From Microbulbifer sp. SAOS-129_SWC (lineage in GTDB: Bacteria > Pseudomonadota > Gammaproteobacteria > Pseudomonadales > Cellvibrionaceae): DNA of 64,000 nucleotides. The translations under genes were made by a program, and so were the position numbers. Shown here piece after piece: positions 51,614 through 60,500 of this stretch. The notes under the pieces were generated by a model, which was not told the origin of the DNA, did not search any database, and saw nothing but the letters and a program-made list of their open reading frames with translations. Position 1 is the stretch's first letter. Every line of letters starts with the position of its first letter. The stretch spans positions 1,917,001 to 1,981,000 of the forward strand of contig NZ_CP155567.1 of the NCBI RefSeq assembly GCF_039696035.1. Direction: 5' to 3'.

Positions 51614-53493
51614 CTCTGTGTGGCTCCGTTCTCCGGGGGCTGCCATTCGCCGGCGCGGTAGGCGCGGCGGCGCTGCAGGCTCTGGTATTTGAATTTTTCA
51701 CGCATCAGGCCTGCGGGGTCGTCGGGCACCTGGCGCAGCCACTGGTCGAGGGCCTGTTGCGTCTCCGGATCCAGTTTGCTCTCCCGGGCACCGGCTTGCT
51801 GCTTACCTTTCTTGCCCTTTTGGCCGTTTTTTTCGCTCTCGCTGGCGGATTGCTGTTGCTCGCTTTTTTTGTCCTGGCCTTTTTCCTTGTTGCCGGGCTG
51901 CTGTTTCTGGCCGGACTGTTGCTGGCGTTGCTGATCGCCCTGTGACTGATTCTGCTGGCCGCCGTTCTGTTGCTGCTGTTGTCCCTGTTGGTTCTGCTGA
52001 TTCTGTTGCTTGCCGCCGCCCGATTGCTGTTGCTGCTTCTGCTGTTGTTTCTGGTTTTGCTGCTTCTGTTGGTTCTTTTGCTGTTGTTGCTGCTGTTTCT
52101 GTTGCAGCGCTTTCAATTTGCGGGCGATGTCGCGGTTGTGCGTGGCGTCGGCCAGCTGTGGCTGCTTTTTCAGCGCCTGGTCGTAGGCTTTGATCGCTTC
52201 GTCATAACGGCGCTGGTGGGTGAGGCTGTTGCCCAGGTTGTAGAGGTCCTGTGCGTCCTCGCGACCGGAGAAATCCTTGGCTGCCGCGTCGTAGTCGCCA
52301 GCGCGATAGTTGGCGGTGCCGCGCCAGTCCGGGCGGCGGAAGGTTTTTGCGGCCTGTTTGGCCTCTCCCTGTTTCAGCATCGCTTCCGCCTGCTGGTCCT
52401 GGCGCTGCCACAAGTCCTTGAACTCAAACGCCTCGGCCCGCTGCGGCGGCAATAACAGCAGGGTGGCCAGTGAAATGGACAGGGGCAGGGCGGAGGCCAG
52501 CGCGCCGCGGCGAAACAGCAGGGCGGCCAAGGGCAGCAGTAGCAGTACCAGCAGTGGGCCGGCCTCGCGCCACTGGTCGAATTTGCGCTCGGTTAACTGG
52601 GCTTTTTGCGGCGAGTTGTCCTCGGGAAGCAGTCTGTTGAGATCGCTGTCGTCGACGCTGATCCGGGCGAAGTGACCGCCGCTGTGGTGCGCCAGGCGGC
52701 GCAGCTGGCGGGCGTTGTAGTTGGCGATAATGATGGCGCCGTTTCTGTCGGTAACAAAGCCACCGCCATTGCCGCGGGGAATCGGGCTGCCTTCGCCGGT
52801 GCCGACAGCAAGAATGGAGAGTTTTACATGGGCGCTTGCCAGTTCGTCGGCGACAGTATCGAGGGCGGCTTTGTCGATGCCGTCGGTCACGGCGAGTATC
52901 TGGCCGCGACCATTGGCGCCGTCCTTCAGCAGTTTGATCGCCGTCTGCACCGCCATTTCAATATTGCTGCCGGGTACCGGCATGATTTTCGGCGATAGCG
53001 CCGGTACCAGGTTGGCAATGGTGGCCGTGTCCTCGGTCAATGGTGTAACGACATGGGATTCGCCCGCATAGGCCACCAGCGCGGTAAGGCCGTCCTTGCG
53101 CTTTTTCAGTATGTCGAGAATTTTCAGCCGCGCGCGGGTCAGGCGGTTCGGCGACAGGTCGGTGGCCATCATGGATGGCGACAGGTCGAGCAGAATCACC
53201 AGCGCGTCCTGATTGCTGTACACCGGTGTCGGCAGTTTGCGCCAGGTGGGGCCGGCCAGCGCCAGGATCATGGCCGTCAGCAGCGCAAAGATCAGCCCGA
53301 ACAGCCACGGGCGCCGCGCGCCGCCGCGCAGGATCAGGTGCGGCAGCAATTCGGCATCAATGATTTTCTGTAGCTGGCCGCTGTTCAGCACCGTGCGTGC
53401 CAGCGCCCAGCAGAGGCCGGCGGCAGGCAAAATCAGCCACAGCAGCTGCGGGCGCAGGAAGTGAAATTGATGCAATTCGGCAAACATGGTCAT
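51607..53493 (-). CDS. BatB/BatC-type protein: membrane VWA domain plus TPR and Gln-rich tail
   Basis: A 628-aa fusion. N-terminal transmembrane segments (LLWLILPAAGLCWALA and LFGLIFALLTAMILALAG) precede a von Willebrand A domain (about 85-290) with MIDAS LVILLDLSPSMMATD. Further membrane segments lie at about 310-350. Then come TPR repeats (about 375-460: YNLGNSLTHQRRYDEAIKAY), as in BatC. The last part is a very Gln-rich low-complexity stretch (about 465-560). The VWA part faces the periplasm in Bat models. The Q-rich tail is long and of simple sequence, so its length may vary between strains. Its start overlaps the stop of batA by 4 bases. Confidence 0.9.
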   Translation of the reverse strand: MTMFAELHQFHFLRPQLLWLILPAAGLCWALARTVLNSGQLQKIIDAELLPHLILRGGARRPWLFGLIFALLTAMILALAGPTWRKLPTPVYSNQDALVILLDLSPSMMATDLSPNRLTRARLKILDILKKRKDGLTALVAYAGESHVVTPLTEDTATIANLVPALSPKIMPVPGSNIEMAVQTAIKLLKDGANGRGQILAVTDGIDKAALDTVADELASAHVKLSILAVGTGEGSPIPRGNGGGFVTDRNGAIIIANYNARQLRRLAHHSGGHFARISVDDSDLNRLLPEDNSPQKAQLTERKFDQWREAGPLLVLLLLPLAALLFRRGALASALPLSISLATLLLLPPQRAEAFEFKDLWQRQDQQAEAMLKQGEAKQAAKTFRRPDWRGTANYRAGDYDAAAKDFSGREDAQDLYNLGNSLTHQRRYDEAIKAYDQALKKQPQLADATHNRDIARKLKALQQKQQQQQQKNQQKQQNQKQQQKQQQQSGGGKQQNQQNQQGQQQQQNGGQQNQSQGDQQRQQQSGQKQQPGNKEKGQDKKSEQQQSASESEKNGQKGKKGKQQAGARESKLDPETQQALDQWLRQVPDDPAGLMREKFKYQSLQRRRAYRAGEWQPPENGATQRW

Positions 53494-54563
53494 AGAGCTC
53501 CGCTGCGCTGGGCGGGCCGGCGGCCCGATTTGCCAAGCCGGGACTCGGCGCGACCGATGGCGCGGGCTTTACCGGGGCGGGCATTGGCAAGCAGCGGCAC
53601 CGCCGCCCACAAAAATGCCAGTAACAGTGCCAGTCCGAGGGGCCAGGTAAACAGGGATTTCAGCGGCCGGTAGCTGGCGGCTTCCTGCTTCACCGGCTCC
53701 AGGCGATCCAATTCGTCGTAGATCTGTGCCAGTTCTTGTGGATTGCGCGCGCGGAAGTAGCGCCCACCGGTGCGGTCGGCGATGGCTTTGAGGGTCTTGC
53801 TGTCCAGGTCGCGGGACGGGTTGATGCGGCGCGCACCGAAGCGGCTGCCGAGCAGGCCCGGTTGCACCATCTCGTCGGCGCCAACACCGATGGTATACAC
53901 GGTAACGCCCGCCTGCGCGGCCAGCTCGGCAGCCTTCAGCGGCGCCACTTCACCGGCGGTGTTGGCGCCATCGGTAAGCAGGATCAGCACCCGGTGCTCG
54001 GCCGGGCGCTGCATCAGGCGTTTTACCGACAGGCCGATGGCATCGCCGATCGCGGTGCCCTGGCCGGCGAAGCCGATCTGCGCCTCGCGCAGCAGGGTGC
54101 CGACGGTCTGGCGGTCGTAGGTGAGCGGCGCCTGCAGGTAGGCACGGGTGCCAAATAGTACCAGGCCGAGACGATCGCCTTTGCGCCGCTCGACAAAGTC
54201 GCCCACTACGGCCTTGACCGCGTCGATGCGCATGGCAGGGCGGCCGTTGATCACCATATCCGGGGTTTCCATACTGCCGGAAATATCGACCGCCACCAGT
54301 AGATCGCGCGCGCTGGTGGTCTGCGATATCGGTTCGCCGTACCACTGCGGGCGCGCTGCAGTGGTAACCAGCAATATCCAGATTACGGACAGCAGCAACA
54401 GGTTGCGCAGGTTGCCGGGACCACCGCCGCCGCGCTGGGACAGCTCTGCGTAGAAGGGCACTTTCAGGGCGCTGGATAACGGCCGTGCGCGCGGCATCAG
54501 GCGGCGCGCCAGTAACGGCAGTGGCAGCAGCACAAACACCCAGGGCCAGGCGAATTCAAACAC
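53490..54563 (-). CDS. batA: BatA-like membrane VWA protein
   Basis: A 357-aa protein with an N-terminal membrane anchor (FAWPWVFVLLPLPLLARRL), a second segment (NLLLLSVIWILLVTTAA), a VWA domain with MIDAS LLVAVDISGSMETPD and LILLTDGANTAGEV, and a C-terminal helix (LGLALLLAFLWAAVPLL). I use GTG 54563, which overlaps the end of the DUF4381 gene by 8 bases; the 24 open residues upstream belong to the other frame. It probably forms a complex with BatB and MoxR at the inner membrane. Confidence 0.9.
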   Translation of the reverse strand: MFEFAWPWVFVLLPLPLLARRLMPRARPLSSALKVPFYAELSQRGGGGPGNLRNLLLLSVIWILLVTTAARPQWYGEPISQTTSARDLLVAVDISGSMETPDMVINGRPAMRIDAVKAVVGDFVERRKGDRLGLVLFGTRAYLQAPLTYDRQTVGTLLREAQIGFAGQGTAIGDAIGLSVKRLMQRPAEHRVLILLTDGANTAGEVAPLKAAELAAQAGVTVYTIGVGADEMVQPGLLGSRFGARRINPSRDLDSKTLKAIADRTGGRYFRARNPQELAQIYDELDRLEPVKQEAASYRPLKSLFTWPLGLALLLAFLWAAVPLLANARPGKARAIGRAESRLGKSGRRPAQRSGAL

Positions 54564-55119
54564 CGGTCGCCTCCACTGCTGCCTGTGATTGTCGCGGGCG
54601 CTCCAGTTGGTGGGTTTCGACCCAGCGCAGCGCAAAGTCGCGCAGCGCCTCAGTGGCCTCGGGATCGGGGTGGTCGGTGCGGTACAGGTGCTCGAGTAGC
54701 GCGCTGCGCACGGCCGCCGGACAGTCGACCGCGGCGCTGCGGTGGAGGAAATTGAGCCAGCGCTCGCCGGTCAGGTTGCCGCAGTGGGCGCGTCCGAAGC
54801 TGGTGACCGCCACCCGCTTGAGGATTTCATTGATCTGTTGGGTCGCGTCGGCACGGTCGGTTTCCACGGCGCGCAGCAGCCTTGTGGCTTCGACCCGGTA
54901 GAGGTTGCGGGCGCGGCGCTGTCGGCGCCGCTGCATCCACAGCAGGCCTGCGGCGATCACTGCCAATACCAGAGCGGCCAGCGCCCACCAGCCCGGTGCC
55001 GGCGGCCACCAGCTGACGGGGGCCGGTTGGTGAATATCGTGCAGCTGCGCCAGCAGTTTCTGCTCCTGCGGTGACGGCTGCTGCGCCGGTTGGCTCTGTT
55101 GTCTGGGGAGTCCGGTCAC
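54556..55119 (-). CDS. DUF4381 protein of the bat operon
   Basis: A 187-aa protein with a short periplasmic N-terminus (QEQKLLAQLHDIHQP), one transmembrane helix (WWALAALVLAVIAAGLLWM), and a helical cytosolic part ending in LRDFALRWVETHQL, matching DUF4381. I choose GTG 55119 because GGGAGG precedes it by seven bases. The frame is open for 109 more codons, but these are low-quality and overlap the DUF58 gene. DUF4381 proteins are regular members of MoxR/Bat operons; their function is unknown. Confidence 0.85.
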   Translation of the reverse strand: MTGLPRQQSQPAQQPSPQEQKLLAQLHDIHQPAPVSWWPPAPGWWALAALVLAVIAAGLLWMQRRRQRRARNLYRVEATRLLRAVETDRADATQQINEILKRVAVTSFGRAHCGNLTGERWLNFLHRSAAVDCPAAVRSALLEHLYRTDHPDPEATEALRDFALRWVETHQLERPRQSQAAVEATGV

Positions 55120-55234
55120 CGTGTTGCCTCCCGCGCCGTGGCCGCATCCAATCGCGAACACTGGCCGTTCTTGCGCAGGGCTACGCGCGCGGCGCACTGT
55201 GAGGGGGGCGTCCATGTTACCGGTTGTACAATCG

Positions 55235-56206
55235 TCACTGCGTGCGCCTCCGGTGTTTCTGCTGGCGTGCGCCGTAGTAGGCCAGCAGCGCCGGTACCAG
55301 TGGCTGGGTGTTGTCGATATCCAGCAGCGGCAGCCGGTGACGGCGGCACAGCTGCTCCACTGCACGCCGCGCCTCGGCCTGGTGCTCGGCGAAATGTTCG
55401 CGCAGCGGCCGGTTGTCGCCGTTGAGGAAAGTGCGCTGCTGGCCATCGCTGACGGTCAGGGACTGCTGCGGAAGGTGCTGCTCGAGCGGATCGCTGACGC
55501 GCACTATCTGCACGTCGGCGTGGCGCGACAGCAGGTACAGGGGTTGTGCGCAGCTGTCGTCGAGATCGTGGCAGTCGCTGACCAGGAACAGGGCGCTGCC
55601 CGGGCGCGCGATGCGGCGTGCTTCCTCCAGCAGCAGCTTGAGCGATTGGCTACCGTTGGTGGCCACCGGGCTCTGCAGGGCGCCGGCGCGCTCGACCATG
55701 CCGTGAATCATCGCCAGTACCGAGTGGTGGCTACGGCGCGGGCGCACGGTTTCGATATCGTCATCGGTGAACAGCATGGCGCCGATCCGGTCGCTGTGCT
55801 GCAGGCCGGCCCAGCCGAGGGCCGCGGCGATACCGCTGGCCGCCACGGACTTGAACGCGCGGCGGCTGCCGAAAAACATCGGCGAGCGCAGGTCGAGCAG
55901 GATCACCACCGGACGCTCGCGTTCTTCCTGGTACAGCTTGGTGTGGGTCTTGCCGGTGCGTGCGGTTACGCGCCAGTCGATCGAGCGCACGTCGTCGCCG
56001 GGCTGGTAGTCGCGCACCTCTTCGAAGTTCATGCCGCGGCCGCGGTAGCGCGTCAGCAGGCCGCCGGCCTGGTTGCTTTTGGCCAGGCGCGGTTTGAACA
56101 GTTGCAGCTGGCGCGCGACATGGCGTAGTCGCACCAGTGGCTCCACCTGCGGATAGGCGCCGGATATTTCCAGTTCTGTAAGGGCGGTGTTGTCTGGCAT
56201 GGTCAC
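55235..56206 (-). CDS. DUF58 family protein
   Basis: A 323-aa protein with the DUF58 core: GMNFEEVRDYQPGDDVRSID, WRVTARTGKTHTKLYQEE, then a VWA-like fold (PVVILLDLRSPMFFGS, with a degenerate MIDAS). DUF58 proteins accompany MoxR ATPases and are thought to be their substrates or adaptors. It is the second gene of the operon, 75 bases after moxR. Confidence 0.92.
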   Translation of the reverse strand: MTMPDNTALTELEISGAYPQVEPLVRLRHVARQLQLFKPRLAKSNQAGGLLTRYRGRGMNFEEVRDYQPGDDVRSIDWRVTARTGKTHTKLYQEERERPVVILLDLRSPMFFGSRRAFKSVAASGIAAALGWAGLQHSDRIGAMLFTDDDIETVRPRRSHHSVLAMIHGMVERAGALQSPVATNGSQSLKLLLEEARRIARPGSALFLVSDCHDLDDSCAQPLYLLSRHADVQIVRVSDPLEQHLPQQSLTVSDGQQRTFLNGDNRPLREHFAEHQAEARRAVEQLCRRHRLPLLDIDNTQPLVPALLAYYGARQQKHRRRTQ

Positions 56207-56281
56207 TGCGTAGGGTGCGCCGGGCGCACCGGAATACTCTGTTGATGCGCGCGGCGCACTCTACCTGGTTTTCGCTGCGGC

Positions 56282-57253
56282 TTAAATCGCCGGTACCTGC
56301 TGCAGCAGGCGCTGGATCACCTGGTCGGCGGTGACGCCGGCGGCCTCGGCCTCAAAGCTGAGCAGCAGGCGGTGGCGCAGGATATCCGGCGCCACGTCCA
56401 TCACGTCGTCGGGGGTGACATAGTCGCGCCCGGAGAGCCAGGCGCGGGCGCGGGCGCAGCGATCCAGTGCAATCGTGGCGCGCGGGCTGGCGCCAAAATC
56501 TAGCCAGGACGCCAGCTCGCTGTCATACTTCGCCGGCTCCCGTGTAGCAATGACAAGTTGGACAGTATAGGTCTCCACCGCCTCGACCATCTGCATCTCC
56601 AGAATCTGCTGGCGGGCGCGGAAAATGATGTCCTGACTGATAATGTGGGAAGGGCGATTTTCGCCAAGGCTGGCCTCGGATCTGGCCAGGCGCAAAATTT
56701 TAGCTTCCGCCTCGGCACCGGGATAGGCAAGATTCACCTGCATGAGGAACCTATCCAATTGTGCCTCTGGCAGCGGATAAGTCCCTTCTTGTTCTATCGG
56801 GTTTTGTGTTGCCATCACCAGGAATAATTCCGGCAGCGGATAGGTTTTGCGGCCTACACTGATCTGCCGCTCCGCCATGGCTTCCAGCAGCGCCGACTGC
56901 ACTTTGGCCGGCGCGCGGTTGATTTCATCGGCCAATACCAGGTTGTGGAACACGGGCCCGGGCTGAAAATGGAACTCTCCGGTCTCCGGTCGGTAGATAT
57001 CGGTGCCGGTAATATCCGCCGGCAATAGATCCGGCGTAAATTGGACGCGATGGAAATCACCTTCAATAGCCTCACCCAGAGTCTTGATCGCCTTGGTTTT
57101 GGCGAGCCCCGGGGCGCCCTCCACCAGCAGGTGGCCGTCCGCCAGCAGGGCAATCAGGATCCGATTGACCAGGGTTTCCTGGCCGATGATCTGTTGTTCC
57201 AGCCACTCTCCCAGGGAGACCAACTGCTCCCGGATATTCTGGTTTGGTTCCAT
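56282..57253 (-). CDS. MoxR-type AAA+ ATPase
   Basis: A 323-aa AAA+ chaperone-like ATPase: Walker A GAPGLAKTK (near residue 50), Walker B LVLADEINRAP (near 108), sensor region MATQNPIEQEGTYPLPEAQL and a C-terminal lid domain. It is the first gene of a six-part minus-strand operon with DUF58, DUF4381, BatA, BatB/C and BatD. MoxR ATPases help fold or activate partner VWA proteins with metal cofactors. The substrate here is unknown. The promoter must lie in the 324-base gap to the divergent glutamate dehydrogenase gene. Confidence 0.95.
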   Translation of the reverse strand: MEPNQNIREQLVSLGEWLEQQIIGQETLVNRILIALLADGHLLVEGAPGLAKTKAIKTLGEAIEGDFHRVQFTPDLLPADITGTDIYRPETGEFHFQPGPVFHNLVLADEINRAPAKVQSALLEAMAERQISVGRKTYPLPELFLVMATQNPIEQEGTYPLPEAQLDRFLMQVNLAYPGAEAEAKILRLARSEASLGENRPSHIISQDIIFRARQQILEMQMVEAVETYTVQLVIATREPAKYDSELASWLDFGASPRATIALDRCARARAWLSGRDYVTPDDVMDVAPDILRHRLLLSFEAEAAGVTADQVIQRLLQQVPAI

Positions 57254-57577
57254 AGCGTTCGCGTCTGTCCTGTTACTGTCGCTTCTGATGAAAATGACCC
57301 TGCTTCCGTCGTGGGGTCGGGCGGCTATCTATCATCTTCTATATATAGTCGCCACCGCGGAGCGTGGGCGTGTTGATTTTAGCGGCGAGCCGCGGAGAGG
57401 CAAGCGCAAGGTAGTGTCAGACTCCGGGGGGTGGCACAAAGTTCCACGACCCCCGACAGCGGGCTGCGGCCCGCATCATATCGGATGACCGTTGGGCGAG
57501 CGCTCCGCGGTACTGCATGACAGTTTTGCGGGGCCATTGACCCCGTTGCATTAAAAATTGGATTTTGGAGGTTCTCC
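57254..57577. promoter_or_regulatory. Divergent intergenic region between moxR and glutamate dehydrogenase
   Basis: It carries promoters for both directions, but I cannot fix one with confidence; CTATATATAG (near 57340) is a likely AT-rich -10 area. Near 57430 GGGGG.TGG and CCA..CCCCC can form a hairpin. GGAGG at 57567-57571 is the ribosome site of the glutamate dehydrogenase gene. No gene is evident. Confidence 0.4.
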
Positions 57578-60500
57578 GTGAATATGGCGACGGTGATTAC
57601 CGATAGCCGCGAGGAGTTGGTGGCGCAGGTCAGCGCGCTGATCCGCGAAAAGCTGGCGGGGGAGGCAGAGCCCGTGGTGGCGTTTGCCGAGCAGTTTCTG
57701 CACCAGTACCCGCTGGAGGATCTGGCCGGGCGACGGCTGGTGGATGTCTACGGCTGTATCTACAGCTGGTGGGACTTTATCCAGCAGCGTCCCGGCGACA
57801 AGCCCAAGGTGCGGGTATTCAACCCTCGCCTCGAGGACGATGGCTGGGAGTGCTCGCACACCGTGGTCGGCGTACTGCAGCGGGATATGCCGTTTCTGGT
57901 GGATTCGGTACGCATCGAGATCAACCGCCGTGATACGGTGATTCACTCGATCAAGAGTACGGTGATGCGGCTGCAGCGCGACAAGCGCGGGCGCCTCCAG
58001 CAGCTGTTTCCGCGGCACCTGGAAGTCGATGAGGAAGACAGCGCCATCTGCGGTGAAGCGTTGATCTACATCGAGGTCAACCTGGACACCTCCGCAAGGC
58101 ACGCCGCCGATCTGGCGGCGGCACTCCAGGATGTCCTCGGCGAAGCCGAACTGGTGGTCGACGACTATGTGCCGATGTTGGATGCCTGCAGCGCGATCGA
58201 GGACCAGCTGCATATCGGCCTCGCCGGTGCGGGGCTCGACGAAACCGATCCCAATCTGCAGGAGGCCGCAGCCTTCCTGCAGTGGATGCGCGACGGCAAC
58301 TACACCTTCCTCGGTTACCGCGAATATGAGTTCTCCCAGCAGGGAGAGAAGAAAGTTCTGCGCGAGGTGGATGAGCGCCGCCTGGGTATCTTCAAGAAAC
58401 TCGAAGAGCCGGCCGAGCCGACCGCGGAAGCCGCCTTCAACGAGGGCAAGCAGCGCTTCTACCAGGGGCCCAACTTCCTCACCTTTGCCAAGTCTTCGGT
58501 GAAATCCCGCGTGCACCGCGCAGCCTATTCGGACTATGTCACCGTCAAGCGCTATTCGCCCGATGGTGAGGTGATCGGTGAGTCCGCGTTTATGGGCCTG
58601 TACACATCGCCGGTGTACACCGAGAGCCCGGTCAAGATCCCGATCATCCGTCGCAAGATGGCCTCGGTGCTGGAATCCAGCGGCCTGTCGCCGCACAGCC
58701 ACGACGGCAAAGCGCTGCGCCGTATTCTGGATACCTTCCCGCGGGATGAACTGTTCCAGAGCAGCACCCAGGAGTTGTTCCATACCGTGATGGGTGTGCT
58801 CAGCATGAACGAGCGCGCGCATATCCGCCTGTTCATGCGCCGCGATCCATTCGGCAAGTTTGTTACCGCTACGGTGTATGTACCGCGGGAGCAGTTCAGC
58901 AGTAGCGTGCGCGAGGAGATCTGTGCGCATATAGCCAGGGCCATCAATGCCAAGGAATCCGATTTCACCACCTACTTTTCCGAATCCATCCTCGCCCGGG
59001 TGCACTTCGTGTTCCGCGTTTCCCCCAGCGAGCCGGTGGATATTGACGTAGCGCAGTTGGAGGCGCAGATAGTGGATATCACCCGCTCCTGGGAAGACGT
59101 TTTCCAGAAATCCCTGATCGAAAGTCACGGCGAGGAAGAGGGCAGCCGCCTCTACAGTATCTACGGGCGCGCCTTCCCGGCCGGCTATCGCGAAGACTTC
59201 GAACCCCGTATCGCCGTGCAGGACGTGGCCGCCATCCGCGACCTGGATGCAGACAACCGCGTGGCGATGAGCTTTTACCAGCCGGTGGGCGCGGCGCCGG
59301 GCAGCCTGCGCTTCAAGGTGTTTAATTGGGGCGCGGGCCTGACCCTGTCCGACGTGATCCCGGTGCTCGAGCACCTGGGCCTGCGCGTCATCGGCGAATA
59401 CCCCTATGCGATCCGCCCGCACCGCGACACGGCCGTGTGGATGCATGAATTCCACCTCGAGTTCGGTCTGCCCACCCGCGTCGACGCCCAGGCTTCCCGT
59501 GGCCTGTTCCAGGATGCATTCGCGGCGATCTGGAGTGGTACCGCGGAGAGTGACGGCTTCAACCGCCTGGTGCTGGCCGCGCGCCTGAACTGGCGCGAGG
59601 TGTCGATGCTGCGCGCCTATGCCCGCTACCTGAAGCAGACCAAGTTCAGTGCCAGCCAGCCGTATATCGCCTCAACGCTCGCCAACCACGTGGAGATCAC
59701 CCGCAACCTGGTAGCGCTGTTCCGTGCCATGTTTGATCCGCGTATCAGTGCCACCAAGAGCGACAGCAATACCCGGGTCGAGCGATTGATCAAGAAGATT
59801 CACGAGGGCCTGGATGCGGTCGACAACCTGAACGAAGACCAGGTGTTGCGCCGCTACCTGGAGCTGATCCTGGCCACGTTGCGGACCAACTATTTCCAGA
59901 CCGGTGCCGGCGACCAGCCCAAGGATTACATCTCGATCAAATTCAGCCCGCGCAATATTCCCGGCATCCCCGAGCCGCGGCCGCAGTTCGAGATTTTCGT
60001 CTACTCGCCACGGGTCGAGGGCGTGCACCTGCGCGGCGGCAAGGTTGCCCGCGGCGGTTTGCGCTGGTCCGACCGCCTGGAGGATTTCCGCACCGAGATC
60101 CTCGGCCTGGTGAAGGCGCAGAACGTCAAGAACGCGGTCATCGTACCCGCCGGAGCCAAGGGCGGCTTCGTCGTGCGCAAGCCGCCGAAGGACGGCAGCC
60201 GCGAGGCAATGATGGAGGCGGGTATTGCCTGCTACCAGACGTTTATCCGCGGCCTGCTGGATATCACCGACAACCTCGAGGACGGTGCGGTTGTGCCGCC
60301 GGAGTTGGTCGTGCGCCGCGATGAAGACGATCCCTATCTGGTGGTGGCCGCGGACAAGGGGACGGCGACATTTTCCGATATCGCCAACGGCATTGCCGCC
60401 GAGTACGGTTTCTGGCTCGGTGACGCTTTCGCTTCCGGCGGCAGCCAGGGCTACGATCACAAGAAAATGGGTATTACCGCCCGCGGTGCCTGGGTATCGG

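Noticed and set aside
51970..52455. 161-aa Leu-rich plus-strand frame resembling a membrane protein
   Set aside because: It is the complement of the Gln-rich CAG/CAA stretch of the BatB/C fusion, which reads as Leu runs.
57551..59455. 634-aa open frame on the minus strand
   Set aside because: It is antisense to the glutamate dehydrogenase gene, is rich in His/Gly/Val typical of a GC-rich shadow frame, and has no domain.
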